NCBI GenBank assembly: GCA_014529385.2
Contig: CM043942.1
Location: forward strand, 5,174,501 to 5,238,500
Length of the DNA: 64,000 bases
Direction: 5' to 3'
Origin: Adiantum capillus-veneris
Taxonomy: Eukaryota; Streptophyta; Polypodiopsida; Polypodiales; Pteridaceae
In this document: piece after piece, positions 53,931-64,000 of the stretch
How the letters are laid out: each line of letters starts with the position of its first letter
Position numbering within the stretch: the stretch's first letter is position 1
The notes under the pieces: model-generated
Databases searched by the model: none
What the model was told of the DNA's origin: nothing
The model's input: the letters and a program-made list of their open reading frames with translations, nothing else
Translations under genes and position numbers: made by a program

Positions 53931-54864
53931 GGATGCACATTGTGCATAATTGAAGTCTACATGATTATTGATCAGTGATCAGGGCTTGGTAACGAGCTAG
54001 CTTAATGCTAAATGTATGCCAGATGCAGCTTTAAAGGGCTAGAAACTATATTCTTAATGCTAAAAGTGAGTATGTTTGAAGCGATCATTAAGGAAAGTTT
54101 ATGGACTAAACTGCAGTGCTCAAAGAGCTGAGCATGCATGTCATCACGGCTCATCAATTGGAGCTACGGTGTGAAAGTTATTGCAGTTTGAAGTTGAAAT
54201 GGTTGCAGATCCGTACCCGATTGGGCAACTGCTAATGAAGCGTCAAAGTTGGTATGAATGCATGGGCCTAAAGTGCTCACCTTGTGGAGCACGTCGGTCT
54301 TGTCGGATTAGCAATTGGAGTTCTTGCTCCAAGATATTGCTAAGTGAAGTTTCACCGAGGCCAGTTCTATGCCAAATTGGTTGCCTCGGTCGGTGAGCTA
54401 TTTGAAATTTTTGCAGGTAGACAGGGTTTGTATGCAAAGTATGTGATGTGTGAAGGCCATAGGAATTTACTGCTCCTCAATCGAAGCTCAAAACAGCAAG
54501 ATATTAAAGTTTAAGTCAGGGGCAGTTGTCGACAGTGCGGTGCCAAGTGAATTTTTTCCAGTCTCGGTTTGCAGGCCTGACAATTTACAAAGTCCAAGTG
54601 AGGCGGAGTTATTATGAGTCGAAGCCGGTAAGTTGGGGCTTTAGTGTGACTTGACAAACTAGAAATCTAAGCAACACGGAGCAAACTGCAGAGCATGGAA
54701 GTGGGGACTAAAAGGAGTTTTTTTGTGTGAGTAGAAGTGTTTTGTGAGATTGAAGGGGGGGGATTGGCTCCGAGACTGCCACATGTCCGCAATATAACCC
54801 ATATGGAAAGTAAGGGGGCAGCCGTGCGGGCTTTATAGCCTAAGCACGCAAAGCTCAACGCTTA
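53931..54864. other. No gene identified; possible Gypsy-B2 leader
   Basis: No coding or repeat family recognised. Its position before gag N-terminus (54865) suggests a 5' leader of Gypsy-B2, but no LTR or primer site could be identified. Confidence 0.3.
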
Positions 54865-55194
54865 GTGGCCGAAGAAAGAAAGGCAGCTATGAAGCTCGAG
54901 CATGAGCAAGCATGCGAGGCTCAACGCATAGCGGCCAAAGAGAAGCGAGCGGCTATGGAGCTAGAGCGAGAGGCACAGAGAGACCAACGCATGCACGAGT
55001 TGATCCTACAGGTACTCTTCTCGAAGTCCAAGCCACTCAAGGAGGTCGGCGAGTCATCAAGTAGAGACAAAGATTCCAATAGCCCAGTCACTGAGAAATT
55101 GACGTTTAGTAAGTATGATGGTAAGATGGATGTTTCTTTGATTCATACTTGGTTGCATCAATTTAATGCTTACTTTGCGACAGTCAAGAAAATT
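54865..55194 (+). pseudogene. Gypsy-B2 gag, N-terminal part
   Basis: The frame has a highly charged helical start (MAEERKAAMKLEHEQACEAQ, AAMELEREAQRDQRMHEL) and then a capsid start (TEKLTFSKYDGKMDVSLIHT, WLHQFNAYFATVKKI). It stops where the inverted segment begins. The continuation of gag is found on the other strand at the far end of that segment. Confidence 0.68.
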
Positions 55195-56268
55195 GGATTA
55201 TAACCTTCAAACCACTTAATGCCAAAAATCAACTCACATCCTTTGAGAGGAGAAACCACAAATCTATGACAAAAACCGACATTTTGAACTAACATTGTCA
55301 CATCAGGACATTCATGCGTGAAAGAAGAGTGCATGCCAGAAGCAAAACCAAAGATCACAATGGGATCTATGGGGAGAGCTTCTAAACATACGCTCTTCAC
55401 GAGAGAGTCACTAATCACATCATGCATACTACCCGAATCAAACAAGATCACAATGTGTGTACTATTCACATGACCATAACACAGCATGAGAAACTCATCT
55501 ACATGATCATGAGAAACTTTGGACACAGATGTGTGGATGTTGTGGGTTCTTTAGGTTCTTTCTTAGGACAATCTCGTTTAATGTGACCTTTAGTGTGACA
55601 CTCAAAACATCTTTTGTCTCGTGCATATTCGGCTCGTTCTTCAAGACTTAACCAACCTCCTAAAATTCCTTGAGCAGATTTTTCATCAGGCGTCAACTTA
55701 GGGGTTTCCTGAGTTTTAGCCTTTTCTTTAGATTCAGTGTGAGAGGTTTGTGCTCTAGGTGTAGAAGAAGATTGAGAAGAAGAATTACCATCATGCTTAC
55801 CAATGGTCTTACCATGCTTACCATTCAGTTGGTCTTGTGAAGTACTCGACTTGTTCTCCTTCGGCTTACCTTTGTTGTGCTTCACTTCTTGTACTAAGAC
55901 GATTCTGATGGCGCCATTATAGTCCTTAGGACTGAAAACTTGCACATCGAACTTGATATACTCGTCTAACCCAAAGAGGAAAGCCTCTTTTCAATCCTCA
56001 TCCGACTTTCACAATTGAATGCCAATCTGCAAAATACCGTTAGAAAAAGACATAACAAGGGATTCACTTTTCTTAAGACCACGCCAATCGTCTTTTAACC
56101 GATCAAGGTACTATGGTGGCATGAAGCGAGCCTTGAGCTTGTCTTGGAAGTCAACCTAACTGAAATGCTCAAGATGCTCAGCCATTTGTGACTCTTGCCA
56201 AGCTTGATACCAATTAATGGCATCACCCGCTAGGTACATGGTAGCAGTCAAAACTTTACTGTTACTTT
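55195..56268 (-). pseudogene. Gypsy-B2 gag C-terminus and protease, in inverted orientation
   Basis: On the minus strand this reads a capsid segment (SKVLTATMYLAGDAINWYQA), a Lys/Ser/Thr-rich stretch, the zinc knuckle CFECHTKGHIKRDC and the protease (FDSGSMHDVISDSLVKSV, GMHSSFTHECPDVTML, FGIKWFEGYNP). The protease DSG is intact. A frameshift separates the knuckle frame (55499-55945) from the protease frame (55170-55526). Minus-strand coding stops at NP on one end and within gag on the other. Confidence 0.75.
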
Positions 56269-57429
56269 GAAAATAAAACACTCTCTCTCTCCTAGTTGAA
56301 AGAGCACCTTTCGTGGTCCTTCGTTGTGACAAGAACATACCTTCTTTGCCATTAGTCTCTCTCTCTCATGATTCGAAAGAGGTTAAAACACAAGTAGTAT
56401 CATTGTTTGTCTCAGTACACAGTCCAACAGTCTAGAAAAGCATGAATCACTGCATGAAAAGAACTCTCTTGCTATCATGTCTTCTCCGAAGCACGACACA
56501 CATTTTTTGCATGATAGAGATGTGATTGTTCGTAAGGAGCAATTTGGTGGTTTGGATGATGATGTTTCTAGAAAAGCTAACCTCATTGCAAATACGATCA
56601 GTCACGCCGGGCCGATCTTGACCCTTGAGTCGATGTCCAAAGACCCATTCAGGGAGTATTTTGTCTTCGCATAATTAGTCAGTATGCATTGTTCGAGTTT
56701 TTCATTCGTGACGGTCTCGTGTATTTTCGTCACCGTCTTTATGTGTTCCCTTTTCACAGGCATGCCGTATTGCACGATGCACATGATTCACTCACAAACA
56801 AGCACGGATGTATGCAGATCACTCTCGAAAAGAAAGCAGATTTGTTTTTCAAGGAATTCACAACGTCTCACGATTGTCCATTTTGTCGATCGATTTTTCA
56901 TGATTATTCCTTGGCATGACACAGTCACAGAAAGAGCACGAGCGCGATTGTCCATCGAGCATTGACACTTCTATTGTGATTTGCCACAGTTGATAGGTTT
57001 AGGTCAAAAAGTCAAGATTTGATTGAACTTTTTGCATGTATTTGGTGAACGATTTGGCACTCCGTCACTTTGTTCATCTGTATTGCATGCAGAGTCATTT
57101 AGAAAGAATAGTCTTTTTCCAGTCACTCTACACGGAATGGATACGTTTATGGTTTGTGTTTGAAGTGGTTTCAGGGATATTCCTCAGCGGAAGGTGGACC
57201 CACGACCATAGACAAAAATGGAGCATTGGAGCCGCAGCAGATCATTCTGTTGCTTTCGGCGCGGCCCATAGAAGCAAGCATTGCAGACCTTCATAAAGTT
57301 TAAGTATCGCTCAAACCACGCAGCAGAGTCGGCCGGCGAGGAGCACTTCGCAGGACCCCAGGAGTTGTTGGCAGACTTTACAAACACCATACAGCTCGAT
57401 ACCAGTATCTCACCTTGAAAAGGGGGGGA
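56269..57429 (+). pseudogene. Gypsy-B2 linker, RNase H-integrase border and tail
   Basis: The plus strand resumes at the sequence which in Gypsy-B1 follows the protease (lysine and serine-rich linker; MSSPKHDTHFLHDRDVIVRK). It then reads DVSRKANLIANTISHAGPIL and FFIRDGLVYFRHRLYVFPFH, the kind of sequence found between RNase H and the integrase finger. The rest is a decayed tail collinear with 8890-9594. It ends with the polypurine tract at 57417-57429. Confidence 0.65.
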
Positions 57430-57774
57430 TGTCACGTGCACATCTAACCCTATGTGCATGTGGACAAGCTGATCCTACTTCTGGGTTTAGGTAGCCTAGA
57501 AAGTGTTCTCGCAACCTTGTGAGCCTGTTACGCGGGCCGTGCATGTCCAGGCACTTAAGAGTAGCTGCATACCCTCTGATTGCACACAGCATGATCATTA
57601 GCATCAGTACCTAGTACCAAGCATGAGCATTCCCCACCGCATGAACCCAGTTTTGTTGCGCGTGGGAACCACCTCTTATGGGCACTTATTCAATAAGTGA
57701 CTTTAGGCATTTTTATTACCAAATCGTGGAGCCATCTGTATGACTGTTGAGTGCTCGACCCACTTTCAACCACC

Positions 57775-57781
57775 TATATAT
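57775..57781 (+). promoter_or_regulatory. TATA box in LTR-B of Gypsy-B2
   Basis: CCTATATATGAAGCCC lies at the same place in the LTR as the TATA box at 51964. Confidence 0.55.
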
Positions 57782-58358
57782 GAAGCCCATTGGGCGCTAG
57801 AATCAGCAGAAGACCAGGAAGAGCTCAGGTGCACAGAAGCAAGACGGGTTGCATTCAGCCTTCCAACGTTTTCTCAGTACAGCCATCAGTGTTTTCAACC
57901 CACATCCATCAGTGTTTTCAGATCAGCCATAAGCCTCGCGAGCACCTGCACCACCGGTTGCAGGTTGCAGGTTGCAGATCCTCGCCAGACTTCCCGTCAT
58001 CACAACCCAGATCAGCCTGGCGTTTTCAATTTTCAGCAATTACAGCCAGCGTTTTGCACTTCAGCCCAGATCAGCCAACATTTTTGCATTCTCAGCCTTG
58101 CCTGCTTCGGCAGTTGTAGATCAGCCCCGCAGTACCGCCACAGTTGCATATTCCCAGCAAGACACCTAGCATTTTCAGATTTCAGCATTGACCTTGTCGT
58201 CGTTGTTGACACCATCGTCGTTGTCGACATCGTCGTCGTCAAGTACCACAGCATCTAGAAGCATTGTACCAGACCTTTGTGCAATCTAAGGCAAATACCT
58301 CTCTAGCAATAGAGAGGAGGGCCCTTGGAGGGAGGTTTGGGACCCCATCTGATGTCGT

Positions 58359-58363
<5 letters not shown>

Positions 58364-58442
<79 letters not shown>
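58364..58442. repeat. (CT)39 microsatellite within LTR-B
   Basis: It occupies the same LTR position as the short CT tract at 10568-10580, into which LINE-1b appears to have inserted in the other copy. Here the LTR continues uninterrupted (GCACTCTCTTGCACTC). Confidence 0.92.
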
Positions 58443-58445
<3 letters not shown>

Positions 58446-58685
58446 CTCTCTTGCACTCTTAACTCAGTTTGCATTCCACTCGTTTGGTCATTGCACATTC
58501 TCTCACTAAAGCACGGAAGGCTCTCCCTTCCGCTAATTAAAAGGAACCTGGAGTATCACTGAGCACTCATCCTGAACCATATATCATCATTCACTTCCAA
58601 TGCACATTACACAGCATCAATCGGTTGAATAAAGCAAGAGTTTTAATTTCTCTCCGTTGCAGCCCGATTCTTCGGCAACCCATTG

Positions 58686-59718
58686 AGCCTCTTCGCGGCC
58701 ATTCCCTCACCGCATCGAGTGCTCCCATTGCTGTCCATCATCGGCATCATCATCATTTGCATTTTCAGCCCTGATTTCCACGACATATCTGCTGCATTTT
58801 TGCAGCCAGCTTTCCGCCCTTGTTTCCCCTCACATCAGGAGAGTAAATCAGCCCCAGATCTTGTTAGCATTCAAGGATCTCTCTGGATTCGTCCAGTCAG
58901 TCCCACTTACTCCCACGGACAGGTGTTAGGGAGTGAGGGCTGTTTTGTGGATGTGCCCGGGAAGTGTGAGGTAGGTTTCTCATGTTGGGTTGTGTCTAGC
59001 CATGTTTAGCCTTGGTTTTTGGCTTGGTTCCATGGCCATCTGTGCTCCTACAGGCTGGGAGTATTTTTTCCTAGCCTTGGTATATTTTTCCCATGAGCCC
59101 TAAGGGCATCCGGTGCCCTTCTCTCCCCCTTTGTCTCATTTTCCCCCATTTATGAGGTCATGGAGATAAAAGGGCTGGGTCGGGCAGGTTGGTTATTTGC
59201 CTATATAGGGAGAGGGGGGGGGTCACCTCTTTGCATATTGCCATAGAACCCACAGGGGGGGCAGCCCTTGGGGGCAGATCTAGCCTTGGCTGGCAGTCAC
59301 TGCAGGTTACATTCCTAGCTATTTTGCCCAGCTTGTCAGCGTTTTTCCGATCAGCCCCAGCATTTTTGTTAAGCAGCAGTTGCAATGTGTGGAGACCCTC
59401 TCTACGATGCACTACCTCTTCACGGTAACCCTTCGCGAGCCTTGTGATCATGCAATGGTAGGGTTTCTCATCTGAGATCCAAATCCAGATCTAGATCAGG
59501 CCAGGAGGAAGTGCACCAGATCTATGCTTTCATAGCATGTTGGAGGTGGTACCCATGCGGAAACCGTGTCAGTGGGCTCGTGTGCAGGAGCAGTCGGCAG
59601 TGTCACTAGCAGTTGCAGCTGTGTGTACCTTGGGTCTATCCATAGGGCATGTCAAATTTATTCTGGACCACCCTTGGTCCCTTGTATGAGCAGCTTGTAT
59701 CAGCATAGAGAGCCTTTC

Positions 59719-59721
<3 letters not shown>
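58686..59721. other. No gene identified; LTR-like non-coding sequence
   Basis: Contains scattered CAGCATTTTTG and CATTTTCAGCC motifs like those in LTR-B, and a TATATA at about 59198. No open frame of note. It may be leader or another LTR, but borders could not be set. Confidence 0.3.

Positions 59722-59779
<58 letters not shown>
59722..59779. repeat. (TC)29 microsatellite at the 5' end of LINE-1d
   Basis: Twenty-nine TC units; LINE-1d coding sequence starts immediately after. Confidence 0.95.
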
Positions 59780-59782
<3 letters not shown>

Positions 59783-60918
59783 CAGGGCAGCGGCGCCGTT
59801 CCAGGAGCATACCCCAGAATAGCTGGTATGATAAGTGCAGAGAGACCAGAGCCCGACTCTACAGCGAGGTACTTCTAGGAGTCATTACTCACATGCAGTC
59901 ACAGATTGCCTCTCGGCGTTTGGTACAACGGAAGAAGAGGACGTTCCTAGCTAGAGCAGAATTCAGTTGTTTTTGAGCCAAGATTCAGGCGAGCCATGGC
60001 GACTCTTCCATGAGCACTCTCCCCCACCAGTCATCATTTCTACAGAGGTATGGGGTCAGTATGCATCATCCCTCTACACAGTCTCAGGGCAGCTACCTCT
60101 TCCAGATCCGCCAGATCCATGCCCACACACGTGCTTTTTTTACCGTTGAGGTGGTAAAGAAATCCATTGACAGGATGAAGACCAGGAGAGCATATGATCA
60201 TGATGGCCTGGTAGCGGAGCATTTTATACATGCCAGAGATCTGCTTGCAGAGCTTCTAATAATGATGTTCAACCGTGCCATGTGTGAGGGCCTACCGGAT
60301 GCTTGGAGTTTGTCCACTATCATACCTATCTTCAAGTCAAGGGACCCTATGGAGCCTGGGAACTACCGCACTATTGGACACACATTGGCACGGTTGTACT
60401 CATCCATCCTTGAGCGGCAGTTAAGTAGACAGGCAGAGAGAGGGCGTACGGGCAGCAGGATAGGCGGGTTTCAGGAGAGATTTCTCTACTCTTGATCATA
60501 TTCTGACACTCAGAGCCATTATTGAGGAGGGGAGATCGCGTGGGAGATGGCTATATTGTTGCTTTGTGGATTTTCGCAAAGCCTTCGATACAGTACCTAG
60601 AGCGAGATTGATGCACACACAGCAGGAGATGGGGGTACCCAAAGAGTTGATTTGGGGGATCATGGCTCTATACAAGTCAGTAGTGGGGCATGTACGCACT
60701 CCAAAGATCTCTGATGTGGTCCACTCCACTATTGGGGTGAAGCAGGGCTGCCCGCTATCCCCTACACTATTCGGCATGTATGTGGATGAGGTTGCTGACT
60801 ACATTGAGAGGGATGGTGATAGAGGAGCAAAGTTGGCAGGGACATGGATCCCCCTATTGTTATATGCTGATGATAATGTGTTGATTTCTGACTCCCCGGA
60901 GGGGATAGATCGGAGTCA
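59780..60918 (+). mobile_element. LINE-1d: truncated LINE with RT, starting at a CT tract
   Basis: It begins within ORF2 at the codons for RSIPQNSWYD, right after (TC)n, and covers the linker and most of RT. It breaks off after SDSPEGIDR (about 60915), short of the thumb and CCHC finger. What follows (TGTCACGAGCCAG at 60921) could be the start of an unrelated LTR. Confidence 0.85.
59780..60918 (+). pseudogene. LINE-1d ORF2p fragment (linker and RT)
   Basis: Several frames are needed: QNSWYDKCRETRARL in one, VEVVKKSIDRMKTRRAYDHD and NRAMCEGLPDAWSLST in the second, and after a break near 60470, VDFRKAFDTVPRARLM, GVKQGCPLSPTLFGMYVDE and YADD (near 60867) in the frame 60566-60976. The catalytic YADD is kept, but frameshifts and truncation at both ends make it non-functional. 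Confidence 0.85.
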
Positions 60919-61840
60919 AGGTGTCACGAGCCAGTTCTTGTCTTCATTGCATCTTCTGCTGCCACCTTTGACATAGGCCCCCCGGCCAAGTCCTGTAAGT
61001 TAAAAGGGTTAGCCCTAACCCCCTTTTGGGCCACTCGAGCAGAGCCTGCAAGTTGGTGAAAACTTCTTTTGTCTCTACCATTAGGCCCCTCGGCCGGGTC
61101 CTGCCAATTAGGCCATGCAACATTGCCCTTGATTACGCCTGCAAAAACAGACATGGGACAGAAACTAGTTCTACACCCACTATTGGGCACTGACGACGTT
61201 AGTGGGGATGTCGTGGTATTTAGTCAATACTATGCATGATGGAGCTGATGGTTATATTGTCTTGTGGGTGACTACCATGGGTCTATACCTTGCATTTTCC
61301 TTTAAGGGTGAGTTTGGGCTTATCCTGGATTCATCTAGGTATGTATATATATATTGACTCTAAGTACTGTTTGACTAAACCACAAATATCCAACACTTGC
61401 ACAAAGACGACGATTATTGAACATTCGCATCACATTCCCGTCGAGATCTTATATGAGAATCATGATCATTGTAACTTATTTAAAAATCACATCCAGACCG
61501 CGCTGATCTTTTAACAGATGTCGATCTACTAAATCTCGTTACTCACATTCACATCGCCCCTCAGGTGACTAAGATAAAATGTTGCAATTATTTCATCTTT
61601 ATTTAAACAACACACTCATGAGAGAGCACATGTAACATATTCATTTTAGGAATTCCGATTGAAATGTACATCTTTTCATAAAGTCATTCAGCAGAATATT
61701 GTCAGCTTGTCAGTATCCTTGAAATCTCTAAAGAAATCAATGACTTATTCTCATTGAGGTAATCTATGACAAAGGAGTGGAGTGACTCCCCTTGTGAGCA
61801 ACCCGCACTACACCACATTCAACCTACCGATTCATCAATA
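60919..61840. other. No gene identified
   Basis: No coding or repeat family recognised. A TGTCACGAG at 60921 resembles an LTR start, but no partner was found. The segment 61290-61800 is AT-rich. Confidence 0.3.
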
Positions 61841-62160
61841 ACTTTTGGAATAGTCAATGCTAAACCAAAAGTTTCAACGTAAAGCTCTAGTATCTGAGGT
61901 GTATCTGCTAAGTCCTCCTCCTCCATCCCAAACACCGTCGAGTCAGCTTACCTTTCACTTTCCTTTCCTTACGAGCGAGGACCCATTCTAAAATAAGGAA
62001 CTCTTTTGTCTCTTTCACTTCTAGTTGCTCCCCTGGCTCCGTGCCCCACTAGCACTTCCCCTTTGAAAGGTCTCAATAAACTCACATGAAATGGATTGTA
62101 AACCTTCCAAGTATCTGGTAACTTGGCTAGTGTGGAGTTAAACATTGCCTTTGGTAATGA
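61841..62160 (-). pseudogene. Ty3/gypsy integrase C-terminus and chromodomain relic
   Basis: On the minus strand LPDTWKVYNPFHVSLLRPFK is the conserved sequence before the chromodomain, as in Gypsy-A (LPDTWKIHNESHVSLLRPF). It is followed by broken frames with ARKERKVKGK. Upstream parts are cut off by LINE-2b at about 62160. Confidence 0.72.
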
Positions 62161-62413
62161 GGCGTCAATGCTGCTGCTCTTCCCCCCCGCTTCCCTACTC
62201 GCCATTGTGCTCCCCCCTTCTCCCGCCCTCCCCCCCTACTTGCCCGCTGCCTGCGCCCACTGCCCTACCCACTGTCCCCTACAGGCTACCCACCTCCTCG
62301 TCCACTCCCGGTCCTGCTTGGCTGGTCTCGCTAGCACCTTCGACGTGCTCGGTCCAACAGAAGGCCTTCGTTCGCTGACACCCCTTCGCCCTTTCTTCAC
62401 AGCAACAGACACT

Positions 62414-64000
62414 GATGGGGGCTCATGCTCCACCTCAGAGGGACTCTCAAGAAGCCCACCGTCCGACTTGCTCTTTCGTCGATAGAGCAAGCGAGCCTCG
62501 CAGTGGAGGTGGAACACCTTCAGGCGACTTCCGTCATCTGCAAGATTCTCGGCACCAGACCCAACAGAGGAGAGGTGCGTGATCTTCTCCAAGCCCGTCT
62601 TATCTCAGAGGTGGGCAAGATCTTGGATATTCAGTTCCTCGGACACGGCTACTATCAGATAGAGTTCGAGACATCCGAGATGGCATCCAAGGTCATCGCG
62701 ATGAGCCCCTTGGCCATCCAAGCAGTTCGAGCCCACTTTCGACAGTGGAGGCATGGTTTTGATCCAGCGACAGATGTTTTGGTAGAGGAGGCAGACCTTT
62801 CCATCTCTGTCTGCTTCCCCGATTTGAGGAGGGAGTACCTGCCACTCTTGTCCAGGATAGGCTCAGAGATTGGGACTGTCCTGGAGACACCTCGCACGAC
62901 AGCCTCTGTAGCTGCCAAGGCGGCCGCCATCCCCTCAGTACGTGTTCTGGTTCGGAACACCCACACTCTCCCGAAGGTCATCCTACTACCGCGGGTGAGT
63001 GGGGGTTGGTTTTCTCAAAGCGTGGAGTATTCGGGCCTCCTGAATCAATGTTTCATTTGCATACAAATGGGCCATTTGGCAAAGGCCTGTCCTTGCAGAA
63101 GACCTCGACCCACAGCGCATGCACAGCCTCCCAAGGCTGAGCAAGCCCAGCAGCAAGCGCACACAGGACGCACAGGCTGGTACCTCGATTGAGAACAACG
63201 ATCAGACAGCTGACAGTTGGCAACAGGTGCCTGGACGTCGCCGACCGACAGGGGCGGCGGGCTCACCCCACTGCTCCCCTTGGTGGCCGACCTTCAGCAG
63301 CTCAGCAGCACTGGACGCACAAGCTGGTACCTCGACTGAGAACAACGATCAGACAGCTGACGGTTGGCAGCAGGTGCCTGACCGTCGCCGACAGGGGCGG
63401 CGGGCTCAACCACTGCTCCCCCTGGTGGCCGACCTTCAACAGCTTAGTAGCACTGGGTTCCAATTGGGAACCGTTTTGACCACCTTCAGCAGGATCCGCC
63501 TCAAGAGGCCCCGTCCACTTCAGTTTCTCCACCTCCTCCCTCAGACATTGCCGCTCCGCCTCCCCCGCCTCCTCCTCCTTCCCCTCCTCCACCTTCGCCT
63601 CCCGTCCCTCCTCTCTCCCCAGGTGGGGCCCACAGCCCCATCTCCTGACCCCTCCACCACTCCTCCTCAGACGTAGGGGACTGGTCATGTGTCTGCCAAG
63701 AGGCGATCTCTTGGTGGTGCTTTCACTACGAGCCGTGTGGCTCAAGAGGGACAGTCCCACTTGAGGTTGCCTTTTTTGGTGCAGACTACTACTTTTGCAG
63801 TAGTCCCTATAGGTTTGACTAGCTTTGACATTCGCAAACGCTGGGACTTCTTCGACTACAATTTCACACGGTTTTTGGGTGACTCTTCTCCTGACCTAGA
63901 GGAGGCTTGCTTTCGAGTCCATGTCCTCTTTCTTGCAGCTAGAGGCATTGAGGTTTTGGACACAACGATGGGTTTCTCCTCTCCGTTGTGCGGTAGGGAT
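62414..64000 (+). pseudogene. LINE-2b ORF1: gag-like protein with CCHC knuckle, partial
   Basis: The equivalent start ATG at 62414 (MGAHAPPQRDSQ) is out of frame with the body, so an indel lies near 62450. The frame 62425-63192 has the N-terminal domain (GYYQIEFETSEMASKVIAMS, FRQWRHGFDPATDVLVEEAD) and knuckle CFICIQMGHLAKAC, without the stop found in LINE-2a. A 147-bp tandem duplication follows (63166-63454). The proline-rich region is frameshifted. The C-terminal block DIRKRWDFFDYNFTRFLGD (near 63825-63880) has Trp where LINE-2a has a stop. Confidence 0.8.
63166..63454 (+). repeat. 147-bp tandem duplication in LINE-2b ORF1
   Basis: Two units starting GGACGCACARGCTGGTACCT at 63166 and 63313, nearly identical, with a 4-bp deletion in the second. 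Each contains the motif encoding WQQVP. LINE-2a has a single copy of the corresponding region (WQQVRGRRR). Confidence 0.88.

Larger units (their letters stand above)
54865..57429 (+). mobile_element. Gypsy-B2: element with an internal 1.07-kb inversion
   Basis: The order is gag N-terminus on the plus strand (54865-55194), gag C-terminus and protease on the minus strand (55195-56268), then linker and tail on the plus strand (56269-57416) ending in the polypurine tract GAAAAGGGGGGGA and LTR-B. Inverting the middle piece would place gag, protease and linker in the order of Gypsy-B1. RT is absent. Confidence 0.75.
57430..58685 (+). repeat. LTR-B, 3' LTR of Gypsy-B2
   Basis: Starts TGTCACGTGCACATCTAACC. 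It includes a TATA box (57775), a cluster of CAGYGTTTTCAG-like motifs (57865-58175), a long CT tract (58364-58442) and an AATAAA (58628-58633). The right end is not certain; 58685 is an estimate based on the poly(A) signal position. Confidence 0.65.
62161..64000 (+). mobile_element. LINE-2b: 5' part, continues beyond the window
   Basis: A C-rich 5' UTR (62161 to about 62413) and ORF1 of the LINE-2 family. It inserted into a gypsy relic. The window ends inside ORF1, so ORF2 is not seen. Confidence 0.82.

Noticed and set aside
57740-58258. 172-codon plus-strand frame in LTR-B
   Set aside because: It lies in the LTR leader, is composed of repeated motif sequence and is not kept in the other LTR-B copies.
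60921-61840. LTR of a fourth gypsy family beginning TGTCACGAG
   Set aside because: Only the first bases look LTR-like; no matching end, partner or target duplication was found.

Overview
This window looks like a transposon graveyard from the nuclear genome of a land plant with a large, repeat-rich genome. The visible support is chromodomain Ty3/gypsy retrotransposons, plant-style LINEs with a CCHC gag-like ORF1, TATA-containing LTRs, and one putative exon with GT/AG borders. The RT and endonuclease proteins resemble, from memory, those of fern (or other seedless plant) genomes; that placement is inference. No bacterial-type gene, rRNA, tRNA or CRISPR array was seen.

Layout. 1-900 holds a putative host exon (minus strand). 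909-5309 is LINE-1a (minus), with an intact 1203-residue ORF2 and (CT)n tracts at both ends. 5310-8879 is mostly unassigned, with one more possible exon. 8880-10581 is a Gypsy-B tail and its LTR, broken at its CT tract by LINE-1b (10582-15720). Two further 5'-truncated LINE-1 copies follow head to tail up to 17457. 17467-39475 is an old minus-strand Ty3/gypsy element, Gypsy-A. It is split by the plus-strand Gypsy-C (20933-35788, TSD TGGTA) and by a solo LTR-A (37104-38549, TSD CTGAG). The 5' LTR of Gypsy-C is itself broken by a MITE (20947-21428) and by a LINE-2 copy (21606-27718). 39476-45160 is LINE-3, split by another solo LTR-A (41344-42752, TSD GCCAT) and ending in (CT)n. 45161-48985 is LINE-1c, split by LINE-2c (46704-48272, TSD of 15 bp), which carries a 173-bp TIR element (48010-48182, TSD of 9 bp). 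48986-58690 holds Gypsy-B copies that lack reverse transcriptase, one with a clean internal inversion, plus inverted LTRs. 59722-60918 is LINE-1d, again starting at a (CT)n tract. 61841-64000 is a gypsy chromodomain relic and the 5' part of LINE-2b.

Main biological signal. The LINE-1/LINE-3 group has no poly(A) tail. Its copies end in a conserved 3' sequence followed directly by (TC)n, and several 5'-truncated copies begin right after a (CT)n tract. This suggests a microsatellite-targeting non-LTR retrotransposon. In the same group ORF1 and ORF2 lie in one frame separated by a single stop (UGA-CGG in two copies), and the ORF2 C-terminus keeps an I-T-x-F-F motif that is a full PIP-box match in several copies. 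LINE-2, in contrast, ends in poly(A) and makes an ordinary TSD. Nearly every gene here is a transposon gene, and most are broken by stops, frameshifts or nested insertions.
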